Of a stretch of DNA of 64,000 bases, positions 36,182-48,213 are shown in pieces. The position numbers and the translations under genes were made by a program. Each line of letters starts with the position of its first letter. Position 1 is the stretch's first letter. The DNA comes from Silene conica (lineage: Eukaryota; Streptophyta; Magnoliopsida; Caryophyllales; Caryophyllaceae), in assembly GCA_029255685.2 (NCBI GenBank), contig CM055315.2, positions 48,651,705 through 48,715,704 of the forward strand, in the 5' to 3' direction. The notes below the pieces were generated by a model that was not told the DNA's origin, searched no databases, and saw only the letters and a list, made by a program, of their open reading frames with translations.

Positions 36182-37877
36182 CCAATCACATCCCTTGATG
36201 TAGTGGGTCATCATGTTCTTCCATAAACTATAGTTCTTACCATCGAAGATAGGACACTTGAGGTGTTTGGAATCCATTGTTGATAGAGTATATAATACTG
36301 AATCAATAGCAGGATCAATCTGAGGCGGTTAGGCGATCAAGAGCACGAGGCTCTGATACCAATTGAAGAGTCTATTGATATGAATATACTCAAGAAGGGG
36401 GGGGGGGGGGGGGGGGGTGAATTGAATATGCCTTCTTTTTCGATTCTTCTTCGATGTGTATGTTAATGTTGAATAACGAATAAAACAATAAATAAAGGAG
36501 ACAAGATATTTTTGAAGTGGTTCAATTTCACAAATTAAAACCTACGTCCACTATTCTCGATTAATAAAATTAGTACCTCTCTCCGGATTATAATTTTATC
36601 AACCCACTCGTACAACTTTGATGTTAGTTGTACCTCAATCTAGATATCGTAAAATATCTAGCTACGTCAAGTATCACGAAATACTTGATTACAACGACTA
36701 CCGTTAAATACTCAAGCTATCTTACGTGAATAAGATAAATATTTAAGGAGTTCTTCGTGTTCACAATCTTGAACGAATAAGAACGATTTTAAGCACTTGA
36801 GTCTTGTAACAGAATATGACAATTAAAGCGCTAATCTTGAAGAAAAATAATGGCGGCGGTTTTTCTTGATTTGCGTGCAAGCGTGTATGGTTTTGTGTTT
36901 TTATTTAATGTGTCACAAGTATTCTATTTATATAAAATTATATCTAGGTAGTTTAAACCCTAGATGACTTAGGATTATTATTTAAACTAGACTTCTAGTC
37001 TTTAGGTAATATTACCATAAATCTAATCTTAACTTATTCAGGAAAGATTTAATACGATATTTAAGTATTATAAATAGAATCTATTTCCTAATTCATATTT
37101 AGGATAGATCTTATATAATAAATAAACAACAAACTTATTGGTATCATCTTCCTAGACCTTGTCAAAATATAATAAATTATATTTCCATAATATACTAGTT
37201 TGTTTTAGGATATCTAAATAAATACATAATATTTATATAAACAATCCTACACAAATATGGAACGTGTGACTAGGACACGATTTCCAGAAACCGTTGCACA
37301 CGATTCCCTAGATTATTTTATATTGACAATTATGGTTAAATAAAAATCCTTAGTTTATTCGAAATAAATAATTAATTCATAAGAAAATTATTTATTCCTT
37401 TTTAGCTATTGGATATTTTATTTTAACCAATTAAGATTAATAATTCCATATTCTAAAAATAGAATACCAATTAACCACTAATTGTTCACGTCGACTTTGG
37501 AATCCAAAATTGTTCCAACCACCACTATTCTTCCGAAGATTTCTTCTTTATAGAGTTAAAGCTACGAGCTATAACTTGAGATCATTGCATACTAAAGTTA
37601 TAGTTGGAAAGTATAACTTTAGTCAACTTTCGTTTCTCGATATCTATCCTATCCAATCTTTATCAAGACTTGGAAGGAACTTGCGATCTACTATCCATCT
37701 TTGATTAGTCAAACCTTTGACTAACAATCTTGAATCTTTTATATTGATTGATGAGATCTTTCAATTCTATAAACTGTACACTTAGCACACGATCATACGA
37801 ACGAGTATATAATATATTTAGCTAGACTTGTCATCATCAAAACACAGACATATATAGTTAATATATATATTCTAACA
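36182..37877 (-). mobile_element. SIRE-type copia, second copy, 5' fragment
   Basis: A 5' LTR at 36364-37877 with TGAAGAG/TCTAACA edges on the + strand, a primer-binding site at 36350-36361, and the first 32 codons of gag (36277-36182, MDSKHLKCPIFDGKNYSLWK onward). It is clearly related to but diverged from the copy at 15550-26160. Everything downstream of gag codon 32 is missing, so a deletion joins it to the family-A LTR. The G run here is 21 long (36397-36417). Confidence 0.88.
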
Positions 37878-39430
37878 TATGGTTCAACATTCTTTCTCTC
37901 GATCGACCATTTTGTTGAATATTTATCTCGATCGAGGACTTATTTCTCTCGATCGAGAGCTTTCACGAGCTGTTTGTTCAATTTTCTTGTAGGTTTTATT
38001 TTCAGTTTTCTCATCCTACTATAAGAGTAGGAGAGTTTATCATTTTTAGGTTAACATCGTTATCTTTTATCAAGCTTTTTAGCAGTCACCTTTCATCAAA
38101 ACACATAGTCTTAGTTACTTGCTATCTTATTCTCTTGGATTAATAATCGGGTTTGATACCGTTATTTACGCCGGATTTTGCTTGATTGTTATCATCCTTT
38201 CTCTTCTTAATCTTAATCATTCTGTTCTTGTTTGTTTACTGTTTTCCATTCACGGTTTTCGTACGCACTTCTCCTTTCTATCTCGGTTTTGGTACCCTTT
38301 CGCCTCGTGTTCTCTCGGTTATGTTCTCCCTTCTTATCACTGTTTTCATCTGCTTCTATTTACGTAATCCATACTGCTTTTATACTCGTTTATTGCGTTG
38401 GAATTCATGCCCTTGTGCTACGTTTTCTGTCTCGATTTTACCTCTCTTTTTTATCATAGTTTTCATCTTATTTTCGTAGCATTTCAATATTTAGCATGAT
38501 TAGCGTATTTGTATTCGTTAGAAATTTCGTTATGAGTAGCTAAATCCTTTATATCCCGGGATGAGGGAAACTATGTCATATGCATGATAGTTCATAACCC
38601 GGTTGGGTAGTTTTGCGGTAGGAATTGTTGTTGAGCAATTTATATGTTGTTTGGTTGAATGAGTGCACGCATGAGACCATTTGTTTAGTTAAACCCCAAC
38701 CTAGATCAGAAGATTGGAAGGGTAAGGCTTGCTTAGCAATAATAATTAGTTTCTGTGAGGGCGGAAGTCAAGTAGAAATGACCTTAGGGTGACTTAAGAC
38801 TGGAAGGTATAGTCGGGTTAGGGACGTGACTATAATAACCTAGCTCTTCCTACCAATAAACTGACCAACCTAGCTTACACCGATGATGTTGACGACACAG
38901 TGACCCGAAATCCTAGCATATTCCCTTTTCTTGATTTATTTCATATCCATCTTGTTTTTGTTATTTTCTTACCTTTTTCTCTCTTATCTTTTTATATCCG
39001 TAGATTAGATAAAACAACTAAACCCCCAGTTTTGTGACCGAGAGTTAAGAACGACAGATGATAATTAGCCTCCCTGTGGGATCGACCCTATTTACCACTA
39101 GCTTATGTTAGGCGTTTATTAGGTTTATTTTTGGTGTTAAACGATATGTATCAAGTAGATTAATCTAGGGTTAAGGGGAACCTCTTGCGGGATTAGTGGG
39201 TCGGATTTGAGTCGTGTTTTGAATGCTAATCGTTATGGGTAATTCGTCTTTAATCTTTTGCACACAAGGTGCTTGTGGAAATGCCCAAGTGAGAGCTTGA
39301 TTAATTCCGCTCTTATTATTAGCTATTTTTCGAAACCAGAGTTTAAGACTAGTTAGTATAGTGCTTATGCTTTGCCTAGAAAAAAAATACCCATGTTCAT
39401 AGCTTCAATTGTTTACATATTTCGTTGGAT
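37878..39430 (+). mobile_element. Tat/Athila-type gypsy LTR fragment, + strand
   Basis: Noncoding. It contains several ctcgatcgag palindromes at 37909-37965 and the segment cctccctgtgggatcgaccc near 39069, a sequence type common in LTRs of the Tat/Ogre/Athila group. From about 38510 to 39180 it is homologous to the reverse complement of 39430-40030. The small ORFs at 38119-38479 are hydrophobic by composition only. The lineage assignment is an inference. Confidence 0.55.
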
Positions 39431-40060
39431 GTTGGTGATGCGTGTCGTTCATGCACCAAAGATAAATACCTAAGTCTACCAACTAGAAGCTAGTGGAAGT
39501 AGGGTCGAATTCCACAGGGAGGCACGGTCTTAAGTAAAGGTCATTCTATCGGTCACAAAATTGGGGGGTTTGTTTTTGATTAAAGCTAAGACGGATATAA
39601 AAGAACTTAAAATAAAGATGACAAAACGAGTTTCAAGCAATAAAAGGAGGAATATGTCAGGATTCAGGTCGTCGCGGTAATTGATGTCACATAAAGATTA
39701 GGTCAGTCGAAATAACAACGAAGTGGGAACGATTAATATCCTTTCGGTCTGAAATCACCCCTGGACTCCCCTATCAATCTTTCGATCTCTATATAGGTTT
39801 CGTAAATCACCCTAAACAAGCCTACTTACCAATCTTTCGATCCAGGTAAGGTTTTACTAGGTAAACTGGTCTCCTGCGTGCACTCATTTGACAAGTTTTA
39901 TAATTATATTGTTTATGGGTAAACTTCGTCGTAAGGACGACTAACATGCAATTCCTATGACATAACTACCGCGAGTTCCTTCATCCTAACATATTATAGG
40001 GATTAGCTACGCATGCTTAGGGAAACTAAACTGCTAAAAACAAAGATGACAATAACATTC
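39431..40060 (-). mobile_element. Tat/Athila-type gypsy LTR fragment, - strand
   Basis: The reverse-oriented relative of 38510-39180. It shows the complement of the cctccctgtgg(g/a)a segment near 39510, the gagtgcacgc segment near 39880 and the aaattttgtgaccga-type segment near 39550. It continues beyond the LINE at 43206. Confidence 0.6.
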
Positions 40061-40231
40061 TTTTTTTTTGGTAAAGGTAAAAAATATTATTAAGTAACCA
40101 AACTTTGAAGGTATAAACCTTCCTTACACACATAAGATTACATCATCAAGCTATCTAGCCAGACCTTGTCTCTACAAGGGTCCTGGTCATTACATCTGAT
40201 TTTAATTTTACTCAACATCTCATCTTTTATA

Positions 40232-40321
40232 CTACCTCTGTCCCAGTGGGATGTTTACACTTCTTATATTTTGTGAGGGGAAAATAAAGGAAGTGTAAAC
40301 ATATCACTGGGACAGAGGGAG
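40232..40321. mobile_element. Stowaway-type MITE
   Basis: A 90-bp element with terminal inverted repeats ctacctctgtcccagtg and, in reverse complement on the right, ctccctctgtcccagtg (one mismatch). It is flanked by TA on both sides (40230-40231, 40322-40323). The ends match the Stowaway/Tc1-mariner signature CTCCCTC(C/T)GTCCC. The whole element can fold into a hairpin. It sits inside the end of the LINE coding region and so is younger than the LINE. Confidence 0.9.
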
Positions 40322-40323
40322 TA

Positions 40324-41160
40324 ATATTGAACACCATATTTGGTCTAAGAAGCTTGAATTCCAGCCTTGCTTTATTCCTTTGAATCCATATGTGGTATAC
40401 TAAGGCATTCATGATGTTGTTGAGCACCCCTCTCTTCAGTTTAGATCCTCTTCTTCTTAGCCTCCAATCTGTCACATTATTATTTGGTATTTTCATTCTT
40501 AGCCAATGTTGTATCTGCTCCAGCACCATAGTACTATAAGGGCATTGGAAAAACAGATGGGAGTTAAGTTCTGGTGCAGCCCCACACAGACAACAAGCAT
40601 CATCTTCTGCTATCCCATATCTAAGAAGTTTATCCTTAGTGCTCAAGGCGTCATGGTGGTACAACCAGTTAACAAAGGTATGCTTCCTAGTTGTCCATCC
40701 ATTCCAGACCATCATAGGCCAAGGTTGAGCTGTACTGTCTGGCCTCAACAGATTGTAAGTTTTCTGGATAGAATACTGGTTATTGCTCCCAAAAAAGTTG
40801 CTGTCAGCTGTAAGTAGAGAGTCCTTAATCTTGCAGATGTTCTTCCAAGTCCATGCCACATCCAAGGAGGGAGTATAGTGCTTTCAGTCAGTCCCCTTCA
40901 GGTACGTATGATTAATCCACTGGACCCATAGTTTGTCTGGCTTAGCATGTATCCACCAAGCAAGCTTTCCCACTGCAGATTTGTTCCAAGTACTGGCATG
41001 TCTGAGTCCCAAACCCCCTTCCTTTATAGTCCTACAAGCTTTTTCCCACGATATAGGAGGCACTCTTTTGTAGTCAGGACCCCTATCCCATAGATAGTTT
41101 CTGCATAGAGACTCCAATTTATGTATGACAGTAGAAGGCAGTATGAAAATTTGAGCCTAA
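40324..41160 (-). pseudogene. LINE 2 ORF2 C-terminal part (zf-RVT)
   Basis: Two open stretches in the same frame (41117-40884 and 40865 down to the MITE) with stops between them. They carry CRNYLWDRGPDYKRVPPISW, KEGGLGLRHAST and the zinc-binding zf-RVT region CCLCGAAPELNSHLFFQC, close to the matching part of the LINE at 29317-31143. The last codons of the 40865-40227 ORF are MITE sequence, not LINE. Confidence 0.85.
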
Positions 41161-41849
41161 TACCTATGTAAAGTTTGCAAAACTGATTTAACTAGGACCA
41201 ATCTTCCAGCATAGGACAATTTTTTAACTCGCATAGTTCGAATTCTGTCCATAACCTTATCAATGATAGGATAGCAGTCCCTCTCATTCAGCTTAGTGGG
41301 TTTAATAGGCACCCCTAAGTATCTGAAAGGAAAATTTCCTTCCATACAGCCTGCTACTTGAAGGATGTCTTCTTTGATTGCATTCTGAACCCCATTAAAG
41401 TAGACATTGGTTTTTCCAGGGCTCAGTTTTAACCCTGAGGCAGTAGAGAATCTTGCAAATGTTCTTAACAAGATCATGATGGACTGGAGGTCTCCTTTAC
41501 TGAAAAGCAAGAGATCATCTGCAAACAGCAGGTGGGATAGCTGCATTGGACCACACAGTGGATGATATTTTAAGTTCATAGTCTGCGTAGTATGAGTCAC
41601 GAGTCGAGTTAAATACTCCATACACATAGTGAACAAAAGAGGTGACAAGGGATCCCCTTGTCGTAGGCCTCTTTTCCCTTGAAAGAACCCAAAGGTGTCC
41701 CCATTAAGGCACAAGGAGAAGGTAGTGGTGGTAACACATTCCTTGATTAACTTGATGTACTGATGTGGGAACTCAAGAGCAGTCATCATCTTGAAAACAA
41801 AGTCCCATTCTATGGTATCATAGGCTTTTTGCAAGTCTATCTTGAACAT
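41157..41849 (-). pseudogene. LINE 2 ORF2 reverse transcriptase core
   Basis: The catalytic core of RT, open for 230 codons: FKIDLQKAYDTIEWDF, RGLRQGDPLSPLLF and HLLFADDLLLFSKG are all present, followed by the thumb-like KLSYAGRLVLVKSVLQTLHRY. It breaks off upstream at a stop or shift near 41860 and downstream near 41157. Confidence 0.9.
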
Positions 41850-41944
41850 ACATTGGGTGACACTGTTTTCCTCTCATAAAGCCCGATGAGGTCCTGGAAA
41901 ATTAGTATATTTTCCATTATACTTCTACCCTTAATGAACCCTCC

Positions 41945-43184
41945 TTAAGTAGGCGAGATGATGTCAGGGAGGACTCTTGCCAGTCTATTGCAAAGGAGCT
42001 TTGAGATGATCTTGTACACTACATTGCAACATGATATTCGTCTGAATTGTGTTACATTCTGAGGGTTGGCTACCTTGGGAATAAGAGTGACAGTGGTGGC
42101 ATTAAGTTGCTTCAAAAGTTGGCCTGTAGTAAAGAATTCATGTACAGCCTCACAAACATCCTCCTGTACATGATCCCAACTAGTTTTGAAAAACTTACTA
42201 GTGAATCCATCTGGACCTGGGGACTTCTCATCTGGTATACTGAAAAGAGTCTCTCTGATTTCTTCATTAATGATTGGTTGTAGCAAGATATCAGCGTGGG
42301 CTGCAGTGCAGGTGTTGCCCTTCTGAAATATTGCTGTGGATACTGATGTAGTAGCAACACTGCTGCCCAGTAATTGCTCATAAAACCTTATGAAGCTTGT
42401 CTGAATGGCAGGAGTATCAATGTGAGTTACTCCTTCTGTATCAGTGATCTGATAAATATTATTATGCTTCATCGTTGCTCTTATTATGCCATGAAAATAC
42501 GTAGTATTTGCATCCCCTTCCTGTAGTCATTGAGCCTTGGATGATCAAGTGAGATTTGAGAGTAGTGTACTGGGCATGGGCCTCATATTCCTCCTTCATT
42601 AGCTGCATGTCTCCTGGATTAGTAATGATCCTCTCCTGGCATAATTGCAGATGCACTCTTGCCACTTCAGCAGCTTTTTCAATATCTGGAAACTTCTGTT
42701 GATTTAGCTCTCTCAGAGGTTGTTTCAGTGCTCTCATCTTATGCACCAAGATATACATCCTGGTTCCATAAACTGTACTATGCCAGCCCCGCGTGATAAT
42801 CTGCTGATAATCCTGAGCCTCACACCACATATTCATAAATTTGAATGGTCTATTCCTTCTTTCAGCCTCCTGCCCATTGCTAAGAATGCAAGGGTTGTGG
42901 TCAAAATATCCTTCTGGCACAAAATTAGCCTGCATCTTTGGGAATTGTCTATCCCATGCTATATTTGTGAACACCCTGTCAAGTTTAGTATAAACTCTAT
43001 CCTCTGGTTGTTGCTTGTTGGTCCAAGTATAGAAAGCTCCTTTTCTTGGACATTCATTCAACTCACAATACTCTATACACTCCTTGAAAGGGACTGCTTC
43101 TGCCATATTGAAGCCCCCTCCTAACCTCTGTTCTGGTTGCGTTACACAATTAAAGTCACCTCCAACTGCCCAAGGTCCTTGCAT
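41945..43184 (-). pseudogene. LINE 2 ORF2 endonuclease end and RT start
   Basis: Two overlapping open stretches in different frames. 43184-42462 gives the second half of the endonuclease (WAVGGDFNCVTQPEQRLGGG, KGAFYTWTNKQQPEDRVYTK) and the connector. 42472-41945 gives the first RT motifs (DEKSPGPDGFTSKFFKTSW, TVTLIPKVANP). A frameshift lies between them near 42470-42530. No endonuclease N terminus is present. Confidence 0.88.
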
Positions 43185-43205
43185 CCCATCTGCTAACCTA
43201 GCTAG

Positions 43206-43700
43206 ACATTCAACATAGCGAATAAAGATGAATTAATATAAATCACGAAACACTGAAAATAAGAACAATAATAAAAAGGGTAGAAAGTGAATTACATTAG
43301 TGGCGAGTAAGGAAGAACAAGATCCAAAAATACTTGAATGGAGAAAAACCCTAAGTAGAAGTTTTCTAGATCTAATGACTGCTCAAGAAATTGCAAAGTA
43401 AAACTGAAATGTAGAAGTGAATGTATGTTTCTGAATACTCAAAAGATTGCTAACCTAATCCTTAAATAAGGATTAGGTTAACTCTAAAAAAAAACTAAAT
43501 CTACAACGGAAATTGCAAATCCGGTACGCTTAAGTGAGTTGCTCGATCGAGTGACTTAACCACTCGATCGAGTAGTTGTTCTTTAAAAAGGGCTCGATCG
43601 AGTAACTTTAGGCTTGCAGCTGCTCGATCGAGTAACTCTGGAAACCTCGAAGGTAGGGTCCTTCCTGCAGACTCCTCCTGCATCCACTCGATCGAAAGAA
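43206..43700 (-). mobile_element. Tat/Athila-type LTR, continued
   Basis: Resumes on the far side of the LINE. It carries five ctcgatcga(g)-type palindromes at 43542-43694, like those in 37909-37965. No gene is seen. Confidence 0.5.
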
Positions 43701-45234
43701 GCATGCATAACTGCGATGGTAAGAACTATAGTTTATGGAAGAAGCATTGCAATGAAAACAGCTTGGATGACTGACTCGACTGACTTGTGTACTTTGGACT
43801 CTCCCGGATCGCTCTTCTCTCAATCAATGGGTAAACATATATGTATAAGAGAGAAGGATAAGAAAATGTAGACACTCTCCTAACTGCGACCAATATATCA
43901 TGCACTGCAACTAGTATGACAAATGATTCTAACTACCATACACACGCAGAACAACCTGTCAAAGTCTATCACATGCCGAATACATGCATAAATATGGTTA
44001 TGTGAGGTGAAATGGGTAAAAGGAGGCAAAAAACTGTATGGGTAAGAGAGGGTAACAGCTCGAGCTAGCTACCAAGACTCAACCAAAAGTAAAACCTTCC
44101 AAAATACTCAAAAACAATGCCATGCTCGGCATATCACACAACTAACCCCGGAACTTGAATCGGTCACACAATCATGCTTAGCGAACACTTTCTTTTTCTT
44201 TTTTCTTTTTTCTATTCCCAAAAGATATAAATAAGCACGGGAATCATTTTTCTTTTTCTTTTCTTTTTTCTTTTTCTTTTTCTTTTTCTTTTTTTTTCTT
44301 TTCTTTTTCTTTTGCTAAGTTCATGACAAAGATCATACATCGGAATTCAAGTTCCAAATTCTCAAATACCAACTACGAAAATAAAGATCAAACTAAAAAC
44401 TGATACAATGAAAATATACCACAAAACAACACTTCGGCTAGCTCGACACAAGGTAGACTAAATCTGGGTGTAGTTTATAGGTCAACTGGCATTTTTTTGG
44501 CTAAATGTGGAGTTATATGGGTATGATGAAAAAAGGGAAAATGCAAGTACTCTCCTAACATGTGATACCAACCACAAACCATGCGTGCAGGCAAAAAGCA
44601 ATCAAAAGTCATACATGTGAATACAATGATATGAAGGGAGTACTACTCTCAATCCTAGATAAACTGGTCATGGACGTCACCAGTTATGGCTCTAAAAACT
44701 CAGAAGGTATGTGTAGTTTGCCAAATACAAGTCAAGTCAAGATCAGAAGTCCAAGTGTAATTTCCAAAACGGAATTTGAGACATGCTATATGATTTTTAC
44801 AAAAGGATAATGAAAAACTGCAAAAGACAATTAACTCGAAGATCCTAAAGGCAATATCATCACAGAAAACTCCATTCCGACTCGACTATATGCAAAAGTA
44901 AACGTGCATTTTTTTGTATTTTGAATTTTATGCGAGAAAGATAAAATAAATGGAAAAGAAAATAGAAAAAAAAAAATGCGAAAACTAAACGTTAATGCAT
45001 GCAAAATGAAAATTGCAGACGCAAATGGATGCATTACACCTCCCCAAACCAAACTAGAAAATTTCCTCATTGGCTACAAAACAGGGAAATGGGGTATACA
45101 ACCTAATACATGTTCCTATGGGGTGAAAAATATACAAAAAAAAAACGGAAAGAAAACTAAGATGAAAGCAAGGCAAGAAATACATAACCTCCCCAAACCA
45201 GCTGCAGCTATCACTCGGAATCCTCCTCCGAGCC
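43701..45234 (-). other. Noncoding interior of a Tat/Athila-type element
   Basis: No convincing ORF. On the - strand two purine-rich tracts with ggtttggggaggt occur near 45042 and 45190, resembling the polypurine tracts found after gag in this group. A ttttc-rich microsatellite lies at 44188-44313. I take the stretch as untranslated or spacer sequence of the element whose ORF fragment is at 45235-45604. Confidence 0.4.
44188..44313. repeat. (TTTTC)n pyrimidine-rich microsatellite
   Basis: Irregular ctttt/cttttt repeats, interrupted at about 44214-44246 by unique sequence. Confidence 0.85.
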
Positions 45235-45604
45235 CTACTCATCGCCACTACCACTCTCCTCACTCCAACTACCACTCTCAGCCTCCTCACTGGAGCTCTC
45301 TTGCGCCTCTCCTCCTCCTCTGGCACTGGCATGCTGAGTTGCCTCCTCCGCGCGTCGCCTCACCTCTCTCTGTACCGCTGTCTCTCCAGGTGCCTCAGAA
45401 GAGGTCTGGGGGTACCCGACATCTGGGTATCGGTAAAAAGAGGGGTGAGGACCACTGGGAGGTCGGAATGTGCCAGTGCGCATCCTCACGTCGTAATCCG
45501 GAAAGCTGACAAAGGCAAGGTCCCTCTGAAGAATGGACTGGGCCCTGAGAAGCTCAAAAAGCAGAGGATCACGGTACCCCCGGTCTACGGCCGGTGGTAC
45601 CTCA
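45235..45604 (-). pseudogene. C-terminal fragment of a gag-like ORF, acidic tail
   Basis: From the junction with copia C2 at 45604 to a stop at 45235 the - strand reads without a break: VPPAVDRGYRDPLLFELLRA, then VSFPDYDVRMRTGTFRPPSG, then a Glu/Ser-rich tail (SSSEEAESGSWSEESGSGDE). Base composition is more GC-rich than its surroundings and the protein looks real. I cannot place it in a named family; position and neighbours suggest the end of a Tat/Athila gag-type ORF. Its first 16 listed codons, from 45654, belong to copia gag in another frame. Confidence 0.5.
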
Positions 45605-46426
45605 AAAGTACCTCTTTGTCTTGCCCTGTGAGTTGCTCGACTCACCTGTCCCACTCTTAGTAAATCCTGACTTCTTAAACTTGGGCTTGCCTACTGTTAG
45701 GTCGACGTGAGCTTTAGCTTTACCCTTACCCTTACCCTTACTGGAGATCATGAGAACATCCTGCTTCACGCTCCCACTTAATTTTAGATCCTTCTCGGTC
45801 TGTACGAGAAGGGAGTGGAGCTCATGAGGAGTCTTCTTCATGTTGTTCATATAATAGTTGGCCCTGAAGAGGGCGAACCCATCATGAACCGAATGAAGCA
45901 TTCGATCAACGATTATGTTCTCACTGATCTTGTAGTTTAGGGCCTCCAGTATCTCGATATTCTCAATCATGTGAAGAATATGTGGGCTAACAGCTTGGCC
46001 CTTCTGGAGTTTCGCCTCAAAGAAGCGACAGGTATTCTCATAAGAAACGATCCTCGGAGCTTTTGGGAATTCGTTAGTGAGCGTGGTGAAAATCTTGTTT
46101 GCGCCATGGGCCATGAAGCGTCTTTGCAAATTGGATTCCATTGCATAGATGAGTACGTTCTTTATCGCACCCGCTTCCATGACGAAGTCGCTATGAGCGC
46201 GAACTTCGTTAGCTCTAGCTCCAGTTCCTGGGTGTGCCGGAATTTGCTCAGTTAAGTACTTAAGCTTTCCGTCAGCAATGGCAGCATTCCGTAGTGCTGC
46301 CTCCCAGTCAGAGAAGTTTGACCCATCATTCCTCAGTCTAGTAGACTGATTCATGGAGTCCATGAAGGCTTTTAGCCAGGATTCATGTGCTAGCTTGGCA
46401 CTTGGCATTGGGTCTTCACCAGCCAT
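45605..46426 (-). pseudogene. Copia C2 gag, N-terminal part
   Basis: The best preserved family-C Gag: ATG at 46426 (MAGEDPMPSAKLAHESWLKA), a UBN2-like domain with DWEAALRNAAIADGKLKYLTE, FVMEAGAIKNVLIYAMESNL and KAPRIVSYENTCRFFEAKL, then a Lys-rich linker (SSKGKGKGKAKAH). It is open up to SQGKTK near 45612, where homology to C1 stops about 20 bp before the zinc knuckle. The missing knuckle is found on the + strand at 49289, beyond this element's own LTR. Confidence 0.88.
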
Positions 46427-48199
46427 TAGTTATACAACAGTTTAAATGAACGTGTTCTACACTGAAAAAGAAGATAAAACGAAACCGTATAAGCAACTCA
46501 TTGTTGTGATTTAAGTCTATTTTAAATTGTATTTAAACTCGTAGACTCATGCATTTATATAATTGATCTCCCTCAAGAATTATATAAACGATCCCAAGAC
46601 TCAATTTCCGTATATTGATAAGCCCACAGTTTGGCTAATTCCACCGTTGGAACTCTTGGTCGATAGATTTCCGTAAATACTATCTATTAGTCCATGATGT
46701 TGAGATAAAATAAATCATCTGTTCCCACTTACCCGACGCAGAAGGGGACATATTATGCCTACCGACGAAGAAGGGATTCATGGGAGTCTGATTTATAAAG
46801 ACTATTCTCAATTTTAGGTTATACGAGGAAGACCCCATCAACTTATATTTATCCATATTAAGTGAACTAATATCTAGCGTATGCGTAAATGAATGAAATA
46901 AAGTGATGGCTTTGCAATTGACATGTGACATCTTTATTGTCACAGAAAACTATCGCGTAACCTCTATATGAGTCAGTTTTCAGGCATGTTATAGGTGGTT
47001 TGGTTTTAGGCGGAATATGATGCAAGCTATTATCGATGAAAGCATAAAATAAATGCGATAAACGTAAATAAAAGTCCTAGTGTGGCCTATCCTACCAAAA
47101 TAAACATAAAACAACTTGGAATCCACCGTTGGACCCTAGAAGCTTGTCTTGATGTTCCATCTTGGTCCTTGCAGCGGGAGTGACCATCCGGTCTCCGTCT
47201 TTGGTCTTCACAAAATTACTAATTTAAACTACAAATATAACCCTATTTACATTCTAATTTAAATACAAAAGTAATTACATGGCAAAAACCCAAAACGGAG
47301 ATACAAGATCTCAAAATTACAAACAAGACTGTGTCCCATTATTACGGTAACACAATCTACTAAGGCCACACTAAGTTACAACCGTTTGCAAAAATAAATA
47401 CGTTATTGAAAGCATTCCCAAGGCATTCAACAAGACGATAAATAAAATGCATCAACTAAAATTAAAATTTATACATGACATAATACTGTTATTATGATTA
47501 ACAAATTTTACCAAACCACCTTACGGGATTAAAATTATATGATTATACAGTTTTAATCACCCAATTTTAATAAATTTATAATCCATTATCTTAAACCGTT
47601 TTAAAATAATATCTATCAAACGAGGGTGAACCGTTTCACAAAATTAACAATATACTATTTCCGTATATAGTATATTACTAAAGGCCATGGGAAAATAAAA
47701 CAGGTTATTTTCGAAAAGAAAATAAAACGACGTCTGTTACAGGGGCGAGGTCGACCGCCTTCAACACGGGGTCGACCGACCTCCTGACGAAAAAAAAAAA
47801 ATTCTGCAACAGTATAATCAGTCGACCGACCCATCAATCAGGTCGACCGACCACCAAACAGTAAAAACGAGTTTCAGAAAACGCAAAACGCTGCACTTTT
47901 AGAAATCAAAACAAGTTTTTACCTTTTAAACTTTGATTAAAACGAGTAAATCAAAATTAACATCAACACGGGTTCATATATTGTCAAGAATATCGATTAA
48001 TTAACAATATGTAAACAGGAATCGAAAAACAAGATCGATTGCAAAAAGATAAACTGCCGGAAAAACAGAATCCCTACGCGGGAGGCGGTCGACCGACCGC
48101 AACTAGGGGTCGACCGACCGACACAGCGACAGAAACGATTTTTCAAAATTTTTAAATAAAACTTATGAAAAACACAAAAGTAAAAATTTCATGGCCTTG
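46427..48199 (-). other. Leader of copia C2
   Basis: About 1.8 kb between the primer-binding site and gag. AT-rich and noncoding, apart from six ggtcgaccgac-type palindromic motifs at 47749-48123. No ORF looks real (46680-46943 and 47655-47837 have no features). Confidence 0.65.
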
Positions 48200-48211
48200 G
48201 CTCTGATACCA
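48200..48211 (-). other. Primer-binding site of copia C2
   Basis: On the - strand TGGTATCAGAGC lies two bases from the LTR end CCCCACA, complementary to initiator methionine tRNA. It shows that the 48214-49288 LTR functions as a 5' LTR for the - strand gag. Confidence 0.88.
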
Positions 48212-48213
48212 CT

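Larger units (their letters stand above)
40061..43205 (-). mobile_element. L1-type LINE, 5' truncated
   Basis: Reads on the - strand. The poly(A) end is the t run at 40061-40069, and the coding part starts within the endonuclease, so the 5' end of ORF2 and all of ORF1 are missing. A short direct repeat acattc at 40055-40060 and 43206-43211 may be the target duplication; it is short for a LINE. It interrupts the Tat/Athila LTR. Confidence 0.85.

Noticed and set aside
38119..38479. Three overlapping + strand ORFs with hydrophobic, membrane-like products
   Set aside because: They come from T-rich LTR sequence, overlap in different frames, and show no family motif.
40055..43211. Longer target duplication for LINE 2
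   Set aside because: Only acattc (6 bp) matches; extending in either direction fails, so it is reported as weak.
44976..45509. 177-residue + strand ORF
   Set aside because: Overlaps the more convincing - strand acidic ORF and has no domain; base composition of the opposite strand explains it.
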